Shown here piece by piece: positions 46,267-55,010 of a stretch of 64,000 bases of DNA. Below the pieces are notes generated by a model that had not been told where the DNA came from, did not search any database, and was given only the letters and a program-made list of their open reading frames with translations. The stretch spans positions 1,091,902 to 1,155,901 of the forward strand of contig NZ_CM001776.1 of assembly GCF_000332275.1 (NCBI RefSeq), read 5' to 3'. Numbering within the stretch: the stretch's first letter is position 1; each line of letters begins with the position of its first letter. This DNA is from Synechococcus sp. PCC 7336. Lineage in GTDB: Bacteria; Cyanobacteriota; Cyanobacteriia; Thermostichales; PCC-7336. The position numbers and the translations under genes are program-made.

Positions 46267-46855
46267 GGCTAGCACTGACCTGAACTTTGGATGATGCTTG
46301 AGATGATGGTCCGGTCAGCAGTTGTTGAATGACTCGAAACAGAATCGACGGCTGAAATAAGGCACTAGATGACTGAACCATGTGAAAAACATTAAACAAT
46401 GTCAAGGTCACAGGAGGTTCTTTTGTCGTTAACTGAATGAGTTGATCCATATACCAGCCAATTGCTTTTTCTAACGGAGTGAGAGGCTGTGTTAACCCTT
46501 TTACGCTGGGATATTTTGCGTCTTGACTGGTAGCCGCAATCCAAGGGTTCGCATTCACCTTAGCAAGCTCTTTTTGAAAACGGCTTGGCAACTCCGATAG
46601 AGCAGTTTCTTGTAAGCACTGTTTCAGCAGTACAGCGCCTAAAGCGGCTACAGTTATTCCCTGCCCATAAATCGGCGTGAAAGAGCAGACAGAATCTCCT
46701 AGCGCGATAAATCCCTGCGGCTGACGGCTGAGACGTTCATAGTGGCGTAGTCGATTTCCGGGTGGATGATAAATCCCGATATCGGTGGCAGGCTTTGCAT
46801 CTTTGACCGCATTGTAAATGTGTGGACTTGGCAGATTTCGCAAAGCCTCTAGGAA
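46250..46855 (-). pseudogene. Flavin-dependent oxidoreductase, C-terminal half in a cassette
   Basis: About 200 residues remain: LEALRNLPSPHIYNAVKDA, LRHYERLSRQPQGFIALGDS, and CSFTPIYGQGITVAALGAVL, the second FAD-binding motif (GD) of aromatic hydroxylase-like enzymes. The N-terminal half with the GxGxxG motif was removed where the ISL3 element begins, at about 46856. The stop lies inside the attC site, so this was the preceding cassette of the same array. Confidence 0.75.
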
Positions 46856-48701
46856 TGCAAAATAACGCCAACTTCGGGGTCTTGTCCGCTTTTGGTGATG
46901 CAGAGAAGGTATAGGAGAATACCAGGTGCAAACCCTCACTCTGCCAAGCCCGTGGAACTTTTACAGCATCTCCTGCCCAGCCAAACGGATGTGAGCTTGA
47001 ACAGTTGGAGTATCGATCCGGCCAACCAACAGCTCGTTGTTAACCTCTGCTCGACTCAAACGGTGGCCTGTTGCCCGCTGTGTCATCGCTCCACCGATCG
47101 CATCCATAGCCACTATGAGAGAACGTTGAGGGATCTGCCATTAGTTCAATTCACGCTGACGATATTGCTCCAAGTCTGTAAGTTCTTCTGCCTCAACGAG
47201 CGTTGCCCTCGGCGTATCTTTACGGAGCGTCTGCCCGAGGTTGTCGCGCCTTGGGCCAGACGCACGACTCGCTACACGGCTCAACTGGAAGCGATGGGCT
47301 TAGCCCTCGGTGGTTCGGCAGCAGCCCGCTTGAGCCATCAGCTCGGATACGGATACAGCCGCAACACCATCTTGCGAGCCATCTCCAAATTGCCCCTACC
47401 AGTCATGGCCACGCCAAAGATATTGGGGGTGGATGATTTCGCGTTTCGCACGGGTCATCATTACGGAACGATCTTGGTCGACTTGGAGACCAACCAACCG
47501 ATCGCACTACTCCCCGACCGGGCGGCTGGGACCTTAGCAGCCTGGTTGAAAGAGCATCCTGGCGTGAAGATTCTCTCGAGAGATCGCTCCAAAGCCTACA
47601 GGCGAGGCATGAGCGATGGAGCACCCGATGCCATCCAGGTAGCCGATCGCTTTCATCTGTTGCAGAATCTCGAAGAGGCTTTAGAGAAAGTCTTTAAGGG
47701 ACAAACCCAGTCGCTCGAACAGGTTGAGCAGCAACAGATTCAAGCCCAACAGCCAACCGAAGCACCGACCCCCGAAGCTGCTCCGGATAGATATCGAACC
47801 CAAAGGGAAGTCAATCGGGCCATACGACTGGAGAAGTGGGAACAAACCCATGCTCTACGCAAGCAAGGCTATGCCATTAAAGACATTGCCCATCACCTCG
47901 GCATTGGCGAGCGAACGGTGTATACCTACCTGGCCGCGTCAACGTTTCCGGAATGGCAATATCCTGTGGGGCGGCGGAGAAACCCCAGTTGTTTGGATCC
48001 ATACAAGGCTTACCTGTCAGAGCAATGGCAGCAAGGGCGCCAACAAACTAAACAGTTGTTTGGCGAGATCCAACAGCAAGGGTACCCGGGCAGCTATATG
48101 ACCGTCGCCCGTTACACTCGGCAGTTGCGTTGCTCTCTGCCCTCCATCAAGCCCAGCCGAGAATCCCTCAATGACTTACCGGGTCGGGGACCAGCGCCAT
48201 CACCCGCCACACCAGTGTCAGAGCCTTTGAGTGCCAAGCGGGCGGCTTGGCTGCTGTTGACACGGCCTGAAAACCTTACGCCTGAGGAGAAAACCCTGCT
48301 GGAAAAACTGGGCCAGCAGCCAAAGTTATCGGGGGCGATCGCTCTGGCTCAGGGGTTCATCAAACTGGTGCGCGAGCGACTGCCTGGGGAATTCGACGAT
48401 TGGCTGGAGACAGCTGTGAGCAGCTCAATCAAGGCATTACGGAGTTTTGCCAAGGGTCTTCAAGAAGATTACGATGCGGTGAAAGCAGCTCTCACACTCG
48501 AGGTGAGCAATGGGCCAGTGGAGGGTCAAAACAACCGACTAAAAATGCTGAAACGGCAGATGTTTGGAAGGGCTGGGCTCGAGCTATTGGCCAAGCGCCT
48601 CATCCTAATCAGTTGATTCTTATACGAAATAAGCGCCTCATTTAGGACAGATTTAACGATCACCAAAAGCGGACAAGACCCCGAAGTCGGATGAATATGC
48701 A
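46856..48701 (+). mobile_element. ISL3-family insertion sequence
   Basis: The ends are inverted copies sharing ACTTCGGGGTCTTGTCCGC followed by TTTTGGTGAT (46871-46899 and 48660-48688). The right terminus can be placed at about 48701 (TGCATATTC), because the second primase copy diverges there. The flanks differ: the left lies in a FAD oxidoreductase gene and the right in the primase gene, and no 8-bp target duplication is visible. The element probably arose by recombination between two IS copies. Confidence 0.75.
46892..48616 (+). CDS. ISL3-family transposase
   Basis: A 574-residue frame; GTG 46952 (VELLQHLLPSQTDVSLNSW) is the more typical start. The zinc-finger region is CCPLCHRSTDRIHSHYERTL with later CLNERCPRRIF. 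The DDE domain starts with KILGVDDFAFRTGHHYGTIL (first aspartates) and continues LSRDRSKAYRRGM and PDAIQVADRFHLLQNLEEAL. An HTH-containing insertion (about 290-350) precedes the final EVSNGPVEGQNNRLKMLKRQ with the catalytic glutamate. The frame is intact and may be active. Confidence 0.92.
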   Translation: MVMQRRYRRIPGANPHSAKPVELLQHLLPSQTDVSLNSWSIDPANQQLVVNLCSTQTVACCPLCHRSTDRIHSHYERTLRDLPLVQFTLTILLQVCKFFCLNERCPRRIFTERLPEVVAPWARRTTRYTAQLEAMGLALGGSAAARLSHQLGYGYSRNTILRAISKLPLPVMATPKILGVDDFAFRTGHHYGTILVDLETNQPIALLPDRAAGTLAAWLKEHPGVKILSRDRSKAYRRGMSDGAPDAIQVADRFHLLQNLEEALEKVFKGQTQSLEQVEQQQIQAQQPTEAPTPEAAPDRYRTQREVNRAIRLEKWEQTHALRKQGYAIKDIAHHLGIGERTVYTYLAASTFPEWQYPVGRRRNPSCLDPYKAYLSEQWQQGRQQTKQLFGEIQQQGYPGSYMTVARYTRQLRCSLPSIKPSRESLNDLPGRGPAPSPATPVSEPLSAKRAAWLLLTRPENLTPEEKTLLEKLGQQPKLSGAIALAQGFIKLVRERLPGEFDDWLETAVSSSIKALRSFAKGLQEDYDAVKAALTLEVSNGPVEGQNNRLKMLKRQMFGRAGLELLAKRLILIS

Positions 48702-51554
48702 CCCCTGACTTGGCCCTAACTTGGGGGCAACTTGGGGCAAACTTGGCGCTGTCTTTTGAGCGATTTGCCCTGACCTTTGAGTGATATCCCCTAACTTTTG
48801 AGCGTCGTACTCCTGCCTGAGACGAGCGACGTCAATCAAGCCCATCTGGTGAGCCCCCGGTGCGGCGGGATTGCCGTCGTAGAGCAGCTCGTATTGAAAA
48901 CTCTTGCCGCGACTGCCGGCATGGATCAGCAGATATTCCAACTCCGTCAGGCGGCGACAATGAATCTTGAGTTGGCCGTCGCTCCAGCCAGTGCAGCTGC
49001 GGATGTCTTTGCGAGTAAAGCGATAATCCTGTTGCTCAATGCTCTCACGAATACAAGCCTCACTCACCATCTGCTGAATCAGCCTCAACAGACGGCGAGT
49101 CTGGGGCGGTAGCTCGTCGAGAGAACGCCCTAACACCTGATGCGCCAATCGATTGGCCACCTCGATGTCATCCAGCGTCACCTCGATATAGTCAAACCAC
49201 TGACCGCTCTGTTCTACCCGCTCAATCGGGCGCTGATGTTGATGGAGCAGAGCAATCGTCTGAATCAGTCCCAGATATTTCAGATGGTCGCGGCGGGTGC
49301 GGGTCTGGGTACTGACAAAGGTCAACTGCTCGGCATAAGGATTGGCGACTAAAAGAGGGCGTAACAGACGTTGGGCGTTTTGGTGGAGCTGGAGCAGCTC
49401 GCGCCGCTGCTGCTGGGCTAGTAGACCAGCCAGAGTTTTACGTTGGCGCTGGCGGGCGTGGATGGCTTCGGTTTGAGCGCGGCTTTCGTTGACGCTCAAC
49501 ACCAGACAGCGATTGAGCAGTTCCTCGTCGATGTCAATGGCAGTGGTGGTCATCATCAACATCACCGGCCCCTCGACGCGGTATTGCACCGTCTGGAGTT
49601 TGCCACTACTGGCATCCTTGCCCGTTGAAGCAATCGTGACTTCTCCCTCTGACTGGAGCAATTTGAGCGCGTAACTGGCTTGCTCGGCCCCTTCTTCTTC
49701 AGCAATAGCTAGGATCTTGTGTTTGAGGTCGGTTTCTCCCATGTAGAACAAACTCTGGCCCGTCATGGCCGAATACTTGACCTGTTCCTCGGCAGGAATC
49801 AGCGCCAGAATCGCATCCATCAACGAACTTTTCCCAGCAGCACTGGAGCTTTGAATCAGGACGGCTAAGGGAGCCTCCAGTTTGCGACTAGTGGCGGCCA
49901 GATAGCCCACCAGTTTGTTGGTTTGCTCTCCGACGACGCCGCAACGGTCGAAGTCTTGCAAAATACGCTCGAGCAGGTTGGGCTGTTTGAGCAGGTCCAG
50001 AGCGGCTTTCAGTTCCGTCTGGCTAATGTGGGGGACTGGAGTTTTGGGCTTGAGGGCCTGCTGGATCTGTTGGTCTTGCAGCTCCTCTAATTGCAACAGC
50101 ACTTGAGCGAGATCTGCTTTGAGGATGTCGGTGGACAGACAGAGTTCGTGGCTGGCTTGTTTGAGGAAGGCGCTGCGGTGGCGGGCATTGTAGAGGTCGA
50201 GGGTATCGACGTGAAAGGCTTTGTCGCGGCGGATCAGTAAGTTGATTTTGAGTTGGTCGTAGCTGAGGTTCTTCTCTAGGCCACGGATACGGTAATGGCG
50301 CTCGCCGAAGCTGAGTTTGATTTCGTGCTCTTTGATATCGGCCTCAGGTAGTTCAGCTTCTTGCGGGTCGGGCTCGCGCTCCGGTTCTGGTGTCGAAGTC
50401 GGAGCGGCTAAGGGAGGGGGTTGAGGGGGAGTTTTGCCTTTGCCTATCCACTCAGCTTTACGAATGGCAGCACCCAGACGCTCGGCGGGGTCGGTGACGG
50501 CTTGGGCGTAGGCGTTAGCGTCCATGCCTTGGGGAAAGAGCAGGCGGAAGCATTCAATGCCTTTGTCCCTCAAGGTTTGTGCTAGCTTCTCAGCGGCAGC
50601 ATCACCAGCGCTGTCGCGGTCGTAGGCGATGTAGACCCGAGTGATGGCCTGCTGCTCGAAGGCGGCTAAATGGTCGAAGGTAAAGCCACTGGTGCCGTAG
50701 CTGCTGGTGACGTTGCGGTAACCATGAACCCAAAAAGTCATCGCGTCAATTAACGACTCGCACAGGATCGCTTCCGAGCTGGCGGATAAGGCGGAGAGAT
50801 TCCAGACGCCGCGATGGGGGCCGGGAAGGTAGAGATGTTGGACGGTGCCTTGGCGTAAGCGTTGACCGATCTTGCGACCGTAGACTTCGTGAATGACATC
50901 GGTTTCATCCAGCACTGGCACCACCAGACAGCCGTTGAAATGTTCGTGACCGCTTTGACGGAGTAGGCCGATGTCTTGTAGTTGGGTGCGAATGGCAGCG
51001 CCCGGTTTGCGGTTCTTTTGAGGCAGGCGATAGCTGAGGGTGCGGTTAGCGTAGCCCAGTTGGAATTGCTCGACTAGCTCGCTACTTTGTAGCCCCCGGC
51101 TTTGCAGATAGGCCAAGGCGTCGGGGGATTCGGTGAGGGTTTGGTGATAGTGGTCGATGACTTGCTGGAGTAGCCGTTGGTTGTCGGGGTTGGCGGCTAA
51201 GGGTGGGAGTTTTCGGGTGCTGCTGCGCTTGATGGGGGTCGCGGGGGTCGTGTTATCGCTGTCGAGATGGGGGAGGTCTGCTTTGAGTAGTTCGATGGCG
51301 TGGCGGAAGCTGACGGCTTCGCGTTTCATCACCCAGTCGATGACGGAGCCGCCACTTTGGCAGGCTCCCAGGCAGTGCCAGAGGTTGGTATCGGGGCTGA
51401 TGACCAGACTTGGGGTGGTGTCTTCGTGGAAGGGGCAGGTGGTTATCAGGTCTTGGCCGTGTTTTTTGAGCTCGTGGCCTTGGGCGGCTAAGAGGCGTTC
51501 GAGGCTGACATCACTTTTGATGCGCTCGATTAACTCGTCTGGGTAGCGGGGCAT
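48660..51554 (-). CDS. DnaG-like primase fused to an ATPase/helicase-like domain, mobile-element type
   Basis: From ATG 51554 (MPRYPDELIERIKSD, AGGGAGG just upstream) it has about 964 residues. The CHC2 zinc finger has C40, H43, C61 and C65 (CPFHEDTTPS, CLGACQ). A TOPRIM domain has AILCESLIDAMTFW and VYIAYDRDSAGDAAAEKL. Residues about 580-760 form an ATPase with SSSAAGKSSLMDAI and HKILAIAEEEGAEQ. A winged-helix-like C-terminus follows. The last dozen residues read into the ISL3 end, so its true tail is lost. It is a replication protein of a mobile element, not the housekeeping primase. Confidence 0.85.
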   Translation of the reverse strand: MPRYPDELIERIKSDVSLERLLAAQGHELKKHGQDLITTCPFHEDTTPSLVISPDTNLWHCLGACQSGGSVIDWVMKREAVSFRHAIELLKADLPHLDSDNTTPATPIKRSSTRKLPPLAANPDNQRLLQQVIDHYHQTLTESPDALAYLQSRGLQSSELVEQFQLGYANRTLSYRLPQKNRKPGAAIRTQLQDIGLLRQSGHEHFNGCLVVPVLDETDVIHEVYGRKIGQRLRQGTVQHLYLPGPHRGVWNLSALSASSEAILCESLIDAMTFWVHGYRNVTSSYGTSGFTFDHLAAFEQQAITRVYIAYDRDSAGDAAAEKLAQTLRDKGIECFRLLFPQGMDANAYAQAVTDPAERLGAAIRKAEWIGKGKTPPQPPPLAAPTSTPEPEREPDPQEAELPEADIKEHEIKLSFGERHYRIRGLEKNLSYDQLKINLLIRRDKAFHVDTLDLYNARHRSAFLKQASHELCLSTDILKADLAQVLLQLEELQDQQIQQALKPKTPVPHISQTELKAALDLLKQPNLLERILQDFDRCGVVGEQTNKLVGYLAATSRKLEAPLAVLIQSSSAAGKSSLMDAILALIPAEEQVKYSAMTGQSLFYMGETDLKHKILAIAEEEGAEQASYALKLLQSEGEVTIASTGKDASSGKLQTVQYRVEGPVMLMMTTTAIDIDEELLNRCLVLSVNESRAQTEAIHARQRQRKTLAGLLAQQQRRELLQLHQNAQRLLRPLLVANPYAEQLTFVSTQTRTRRDHLKYLGLIQTIALLHQHQRPIERVEQSGQWFDYIEVTLDDIEVANRLAHQVLGRSLDELPPQTRRLLRLIQQMVSEACIRESIEQQDYRFTRKDIRSCTGWSDGQLKIHCRRLTELEYLLIHAGSRGKSFQYELLYDGNPAAPGAHQMGLIDVARLRQEYDAQKLGDITQRSGQIAQKTAPSLPQVAPKLGPSQGCIFIRLRGLVRFW
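48702..50219 (-). repeat. 1,518-bp direct repeat, copy 1
   Basis: It matches 62346-63863 at a constant offset of 13,644 bases, with only scattered substitutions and no net insertion or deletion. It covers the 3' half of the primase-ATPase gene. Copy 1 ends where the ISL3 element begins, and copy 2 continues at that end into a complete gene tail and a tyrosine recombinase gene. Confidence 0.95.
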
Positions 51555-51592
51555 GGAACCTCCCTGGCCTCGAAATCTCGTCAAGGCAATTC

Positions 51593-51621
51593 TTGACCTT
51601 CTTTATACTAGATATTATTAT
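51593..51621 (+). promoter_or_regulatory. Candidate sigma-70 promoter for the XRE gene
   Basis: TTGACC (51593-51598) and TATTAT (51616-51621) have a 17-base spacer. The short divergent gap (102 bp) to the primase start suggests that the XRE protein represses both directions. Confidence 0.55.
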
Positions 51622-51656
51622 CCTTATCAAGAGCAGACATTTGTGGAGGTAATACC

Positions 51657-52046
51657 ATGAGCCATCATGTTGACCTGCAACTCTGTTCTATGACTGACTT
51701 TGCTGAAAACTTGATACAGTTGCGTAAGAGTAGACAGCTTACACAGCTTGAGTTGGCCAATCTACTCGATATCCAGCCTCGTTTGGTCGGACGTTGGGAG
51801 CAAGGTAAGGGCAAGCCTCAGTTTGATTACGTCATCAAGCTGGCTGATGTGCTGGAGGTTAGTCTTGACCGGCTATTAAGAGGCAGAGAGGGAACAGAGC
51901 GAGAGGATAGTTTTGATGTAAAAAATAGGCGGCTCAAGGAGTTGTGTAAGTGCGTTGACCAGCTCAAGGCTCAAGACCAAGAGGTCATTTGTCATTTCCT
52001 GGATCTGGCGGTTCGCTACGAGCGTGTTAAGCAGGTTATGGGCTAA
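51657..52046 (+). CDS. XRE-family transcriptional regulator
   Basis: A 129-residue protein, ATG 51657 preceded by GGAGG. The N-terminal HTH is FAENLIQLRKSRQLTQLELA followed by NLLDIQPRLVGRWEQGKGKP. The C-terminal half (DVKNRRLKELCKCVDQLKAQ) is helical and may dimerise. Being divergent from the mobile primase gene, it is the probable switch that keeps the element quiet. The following DUF6888/DUF6887 pair could be in the same transcript. Confidence 0.88.
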   Translation: MSHHVDLQLCSMTDFAENLIQLRKSRQLTQLELANLLDIQPRLVGRWEQGKGKPQFDYVIKLADVLEVSLDRLLRGREGTEREDSFDVKNRRLKELCKCVDQLKAQDQEVICHFLDLAVRYERVKQVMG

Positions 52047-52083
52047 CGCTGGTCGTTAAGTATTATCAATTTAGAGGAGTGGG

Positions 52084-52266
52084 GTGTTGCCAACGACTGC
52101 ACAGTTGTACCAGTGTTTTGTTCTTTCCGTTTGGGCGACCAAGTTTTACCTGCCCATTGACTTAATTCGCATTGATGAACGTACTGGTAACATCGCTTTC
52201 ATTGCGGGTGAAGAAACAGTGATTACCATTGATGCTCAAGGGAGATGGGATAAAACTCATGAGTGA
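52084..52266 (+). CDS. DUF6888-like small protein
   Basis: A 60-residue protein with a GTG start (VLPTTAQLYQCFVLSVWATK), GAGGAG seven bases upstream. The pattern of Q/C near the start, then IDLIRIDERTGNIAFIAGEE, matches a short cyanobacterial family annotated DUF6888. It is nearly always followed by a DUF6887 gene, as here. No function is known. An antitoxin-like or accessory role is only a guess from the compact overlapping pair. Confidence 0.65.
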   Translation: MLPTTAQLYQCFVLSVWATKFYLPIDLIRIDERTGNIAFIAGEETVITIDAQGRWDKTHE

Positions 52267-52474
52267 AGTAGATTTGCAGATGATGTCCCTTAAAGAGCTG
52301 AAGGCTTACGTGTTATCCCATCGTGAGGATGACCAGGCATTCCATACCTACATGGATAGACTTCAAGCTGAGGCAACTTGGACTTCTTATCCGCCTCTGA
52401 AATCGATGGAGGATATGGAGAATTACCCCGAGGTGATTGAGAGATTTCAGCAGGATTCTGGTCGGCATTCATAG
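52259..52474 (+). CDS. DUF6887-like small protein
   Basis: A 71-residue protein from ATG 52259, overlapping the previous gene by eight bases. The start MSEVDLQMMSLKELKAYVLS followed by HREDDQAFHTYMDRL is the family signature. It is co-translated with DUF6888. Such pairs are common and numerous in cyanobacterial genomes. Function is unknown. Confidence 0.7.
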   Translation: MSEVDLQMMSLKELKAYVLSHREDDQAFHTYMDRLQAEATWTSYPPLKSMEDMENYPEVIERFQQDSGRHS

Positions 52475-52536
52475 ATGAAGAAATAAGGTGCATCCCACTT
52501 TGGAAATATACCTTATTTCTAGACAATGGAAATCGA

Positions 52537-52578
52537 CCTCGAAGGTGAGGGCAGGTTTACCTGCTCTTACCTTTGAGG
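52537..52578. terminator. 20-bp imperfect hairpin after the DUF6887 gene
   Basis: CCTCGAAGGTGAGGGCAGGT (52537-52556) and a near complement (52559-52578) are separated by two bases. Three G/T-tolerant mismatches leave a stable stem. No U-run follows, so it may be a processing or regulatory structure rather than a simple terminator. Confidence 0.45.
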
Positions 52579-52592
52579 AGCAAAGAAATCTC

Positions 52593-52890
52593 AATGAGTC
52601 GCGCCTTATGGTTTTATCCCCGCGCCAAGCAGCTACGGCGGGTGGGTGGGTGCGTTGCCCCCGCTTCGTTGATGGAACTTTGGGCATTAGCGGGGTTGCG
52701 CGGGGGCGGCTTGGCGCGAATTGGGAGGCGCGATTAGCGCGGGTGGGGGGACTAGCATTGCCGTTGCACGACCGTGCGCTTGATCACCGGCGATGCGGAA
52801 CAGGCGGAGCAAAGCGACTTCATTTACGTACTAGCCTCGGGGGTGGACATGAGGGTAAGACTAGTTCCGTGGACAGTGTCTTCGTTCAAT
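52593..52890. other. GC-rich palindromic stretch of unknown nature
   Basis: This roughly 300-bp block is much richer in G and C than the AT-rich DNA to its right. It holds a perfect pair CGCGCCAAGC (52621-52630) / GCTTGGCGCG (about 52708-52717) enclosing CCCCGCT/AGCGGGG, then further short palindromes. A 137-codon open frame (52488-52901, +) crosses it but has no family resemblance or good start. It could be a structured RNA, a replication or transfer origin of the neighbouring primase element, or an element end. Confidence 0.4.
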
Positions 52891-53159
52891 CAATCTATTA
52901 AGTGGCAACGAATAGCTTCTTGTTCATCAGCATCGAAGTTTTGTCTAAGATGAAAATGGAACCCATTTGAGTATTCACCAAAAGCCAGTTTTATAAAAGC
53001 TTTTGCCAATGCCAAGTAAGCTTGCTTATTCGCATACAAGACTGGAATTTCATTTTCAATAATAATTTTCATCTCCTCATCTATTTCTTGGTCAAAGTCG
53101 AATTTGATTCTATTCTCAGATGAGTAATCGTCAAATTCAAATTCAAATTTATTCTTCAT
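52890..53159 (-). CDS. Small protein, candidate immunity protein
   Basis: An 89-residue acidic protein (MKNKFEFEFDDYSSENRIKF start). The C-terminal half PVLYANKQAYLALAKAFIKL with GEYSNGFHFHLRQNFDADEQ resembles small proteins found beside polymorphic toxins. The codon use is AT-rich like its neighbours at 53649 and 53987 and unlike the core genes. It is downstream of the Rhs gene in its transcription direction. The immunity role is inferred from context. Confidence 0.5.
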   Translation of the reverse strand: MKNKFEFEFDDYSSENRIKFDFDQEIDEEMKIIIENEIPVLYANKQAYLALAKAFIKLAFGEYSNGFHFHLRQNFDADEQEAIRCHLID

Positions 53160-53648
53160 CTCTTTTCCTCGGTTTTTCTAGGCGTACTTATTCTGTCAAA
53201 TTATACTAAAATGCTAAGCACAAATATATAGCTTTAATTCTTCTTCATCCTATCACAAAAAGATACATTTTTGACCCTCAAATAATTAATAATATTACCG
53301 CGTTATATGAATATTTTCAATTACTCTGTTCCTCCCCCTAGGGGTTCTCCGCGTTACCTCAACATTAGTATGACGGGTAGGGCTTCCACCTAGGGTGATC
53401 AGCCTGTAAACAAGGTTTCCTGCACTTTTTGTGTCCTTGGATCTCTGCACAAAAGCTTAATCTATAATGGTTGTGTAGTTTGGCAAGTAGACACAGTCAG
53501 TGGTGGCCTTTCCGATTCATGCAACTTCTATTTCACCCATAAACTGGCTGAAATGCCTGTCTTGCCTGCACTAAGGAGGTTTTATGGACAACGCAGAAAT
53601 CTGATGAACCTAAGGGACAAAGTAATCATCCTAGCCTCGGAGATAAGA
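53160..53648. other. AT-rich intergenic region with a promoter-like site and six-codon frame
   Basis: No long gene is present. On the plus strand a TATAAT box lies near 53462. It is followed about 100 bases on by a perfect AAGGAGG and an ATG that opens only six codons (MDNAEI, stop), at about 53583. This looks like the leader of a gene that has been lost, or a small leader peptide. Confidence 0.35.
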
Positions 53649-53972
53649 TTAATAAAGCATTTTATAGCTGAAATCATATCCGGCATCAACCAGAACATTT
53701 CTTAGCTTATTCAAAAAAATTTCCGCTTCGTTGCAAGGCGAATGTTTGAACATAATTTCAATTGAAAAGTTTCGATTTTTAGCATCTGAATAAGACTTAT
53801 AGACTTCACCACTCTCTATGAATGCGAGATAAGAATTAATCTTTGCTTGTATTAACTGTAGATGTTCATTTGTATCTTTCCAGCTCAATCCGTCCACAAT
53901 CGCTAAATTGACTAATCCAGTATCTTTATCAACCCCTATAAGATCGATCTCGTTGCTGTTGTAAATAGACAT
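53649..53972 (-). CDS. DUF6572 domain protein
   Basis: A 107-residue protein starting MSIYNSNEIDLIGVDKDTGL, then VNLAIVDGLSWKDTNEHLQL, IQAKINSYLAFIESGEVYKS. This pattern matches DUF6572, a family frequent next to Rhs and contact-dependent toxins and likely to be immunity proteins. It follows the 53987 gene by 14 bp in the same direction, so both are probably one unit. Confidence 0.65.
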   Translation of the reverse strand: MSIYNSNEIDLIGVDKDTGLVNLAIVDGLSWKDTNEHLQLIQAKINSYLAFIESGEVYKSYSDAKNRNFSIEIMFKHSPCNEAEIFLNKLRNVLVDAGYDFSYKMLY

Positions 53973-53986
53973 TAATCACTCTAGAA

Positions 53987-54649
53987 CTAGGCTGTTAATA
54001 TTCTCACAAGCAATGTAAAAAATGGATAATAAAATCCTTTATCTTGAGTTTTCATTCTTTGTGTATATATATTGATAAGTTTTTCAAAATCAGGGCTATT
54101 ACATAGCTTCGCAGCAATTATACCTCTTGAGCATCTAGAAAAGTCATGTATTTGGTATTTGCTTGGCATGTCAGGGAATTCATTAAGTATTGAATTGATA
54201 TCATGTACATCTTTAAATTTTTCAAAGTAAGCTGTAGCAAGCTCAGAGAATTCAGAAAATAACTTCTCTTTTAACTTTGAAATATCTATATCTTCATTAA
54301 GATAACATTCGTATGATGATCTAAATTTTGCATTTATCCTCCATATCTCAGAAACAATTGTATGAGTATTTTTCTGATACTTATCCTCATATCTAGAAGC
54401 TCTATGAAATATTTCCTCAATGCATGGAAAACGAATTGCGACTGTTGGATCTATACTGATCTTGTTAGGATAAGAATAGAATTCCGGCCAATAATAAAGC
54501 ACTCTGTTTTCAGTTTTTTTGATAAACCAAAATTTAGATTTGACAAGTTTAAAGCCAAATTCTTTTAAGGATGAATCTAATTCAGAAAGTAGCTCTTTCC
54601 TTAAACTGCTCTTAGTGATTTTACTCATTGACTCTATCCTTTTAGACAT
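53987..54649 (-). CDS. Hypothetical protein, DUF4304-like, candidate immunity protein
   Basis: A 220-residue protein (an in-frame later start MSKITKSSLRKELL is possible). The segment ELDSSLKEFGFKLVKSKFWF followed by IKKTENRVLYYWPEFYSYP is like the start of DUF4304-type proteins. The remainder is unfamiliar. It is the first gene after the Rhs gene in the direction of transcription, so it is the best candidate for immunity to the Rhs tip. It is AT-rich. Confidence 0.45.
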   Translation of the reverse strand: MSKRIESMSKITKSSLRKELLSELDSSLKEFGFKLVKSKFWFIKKTENRVLYYWPEFYSYPNKISIDPTVAIRFPCIEEIFHRASRYEDKYQKNTHTIVSEIWRINAKFRSSYECYLNEDIDISKLKEKLFSEFSELATAYFEKFKDVHDINSILNEFPDMPSKYQIHDFSRCSRGIIAAKLCNSPDFEKLINIYTQRMKTQDKGFYYPFFTLLVRILTA

Positions 54650-55010
54650 TTTTCAGAGGTTTTAGAAAATTTACATTTGATGCCAAAATCATGTAATGAA
54701 GCGCGTGTTTATGATATTTCTGGTCACAAATTTTGTATAGAAGAGGTATGGATTTTCTATATTAATCTTAACTCATAATAAATAGATATCAGGGCACCTC
54801 GATTAATTGTCTCACACTTCTAACAGGATGCTGGAACCCTCGAACCCTTGTTGCCATTTTTGAGGAAACTCCTATTTTTCGAGTTGCTCATGAGTTTTTG
54901 TATTTTTTCTGACTTTTTAAAGCGTTAGTCCAGGACATTCTTTATGCACATGTCTGCATGTCTGAGTTGCGCATCATGTCATTGACTCCATAAAAGTGTC
55001 CTAGGTGTTG
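54650..55010. other. AT-rich gap between the Rhs gene and its downstream genes
   Basis: 361 bp with no convincing frame, terminator or RNA. It may hold a promoter for the leftward candidate immunity genes. Confidence 0.35.

Noticed and set aside
52488..52901. 137-codon plus-strand open frame across the GC-rich block
   Set aside because: No family resemblance, the composition is driven by GC-rich palindromes, and the start lies in AT-rich non-coding sequence without a ribosome-binding site.
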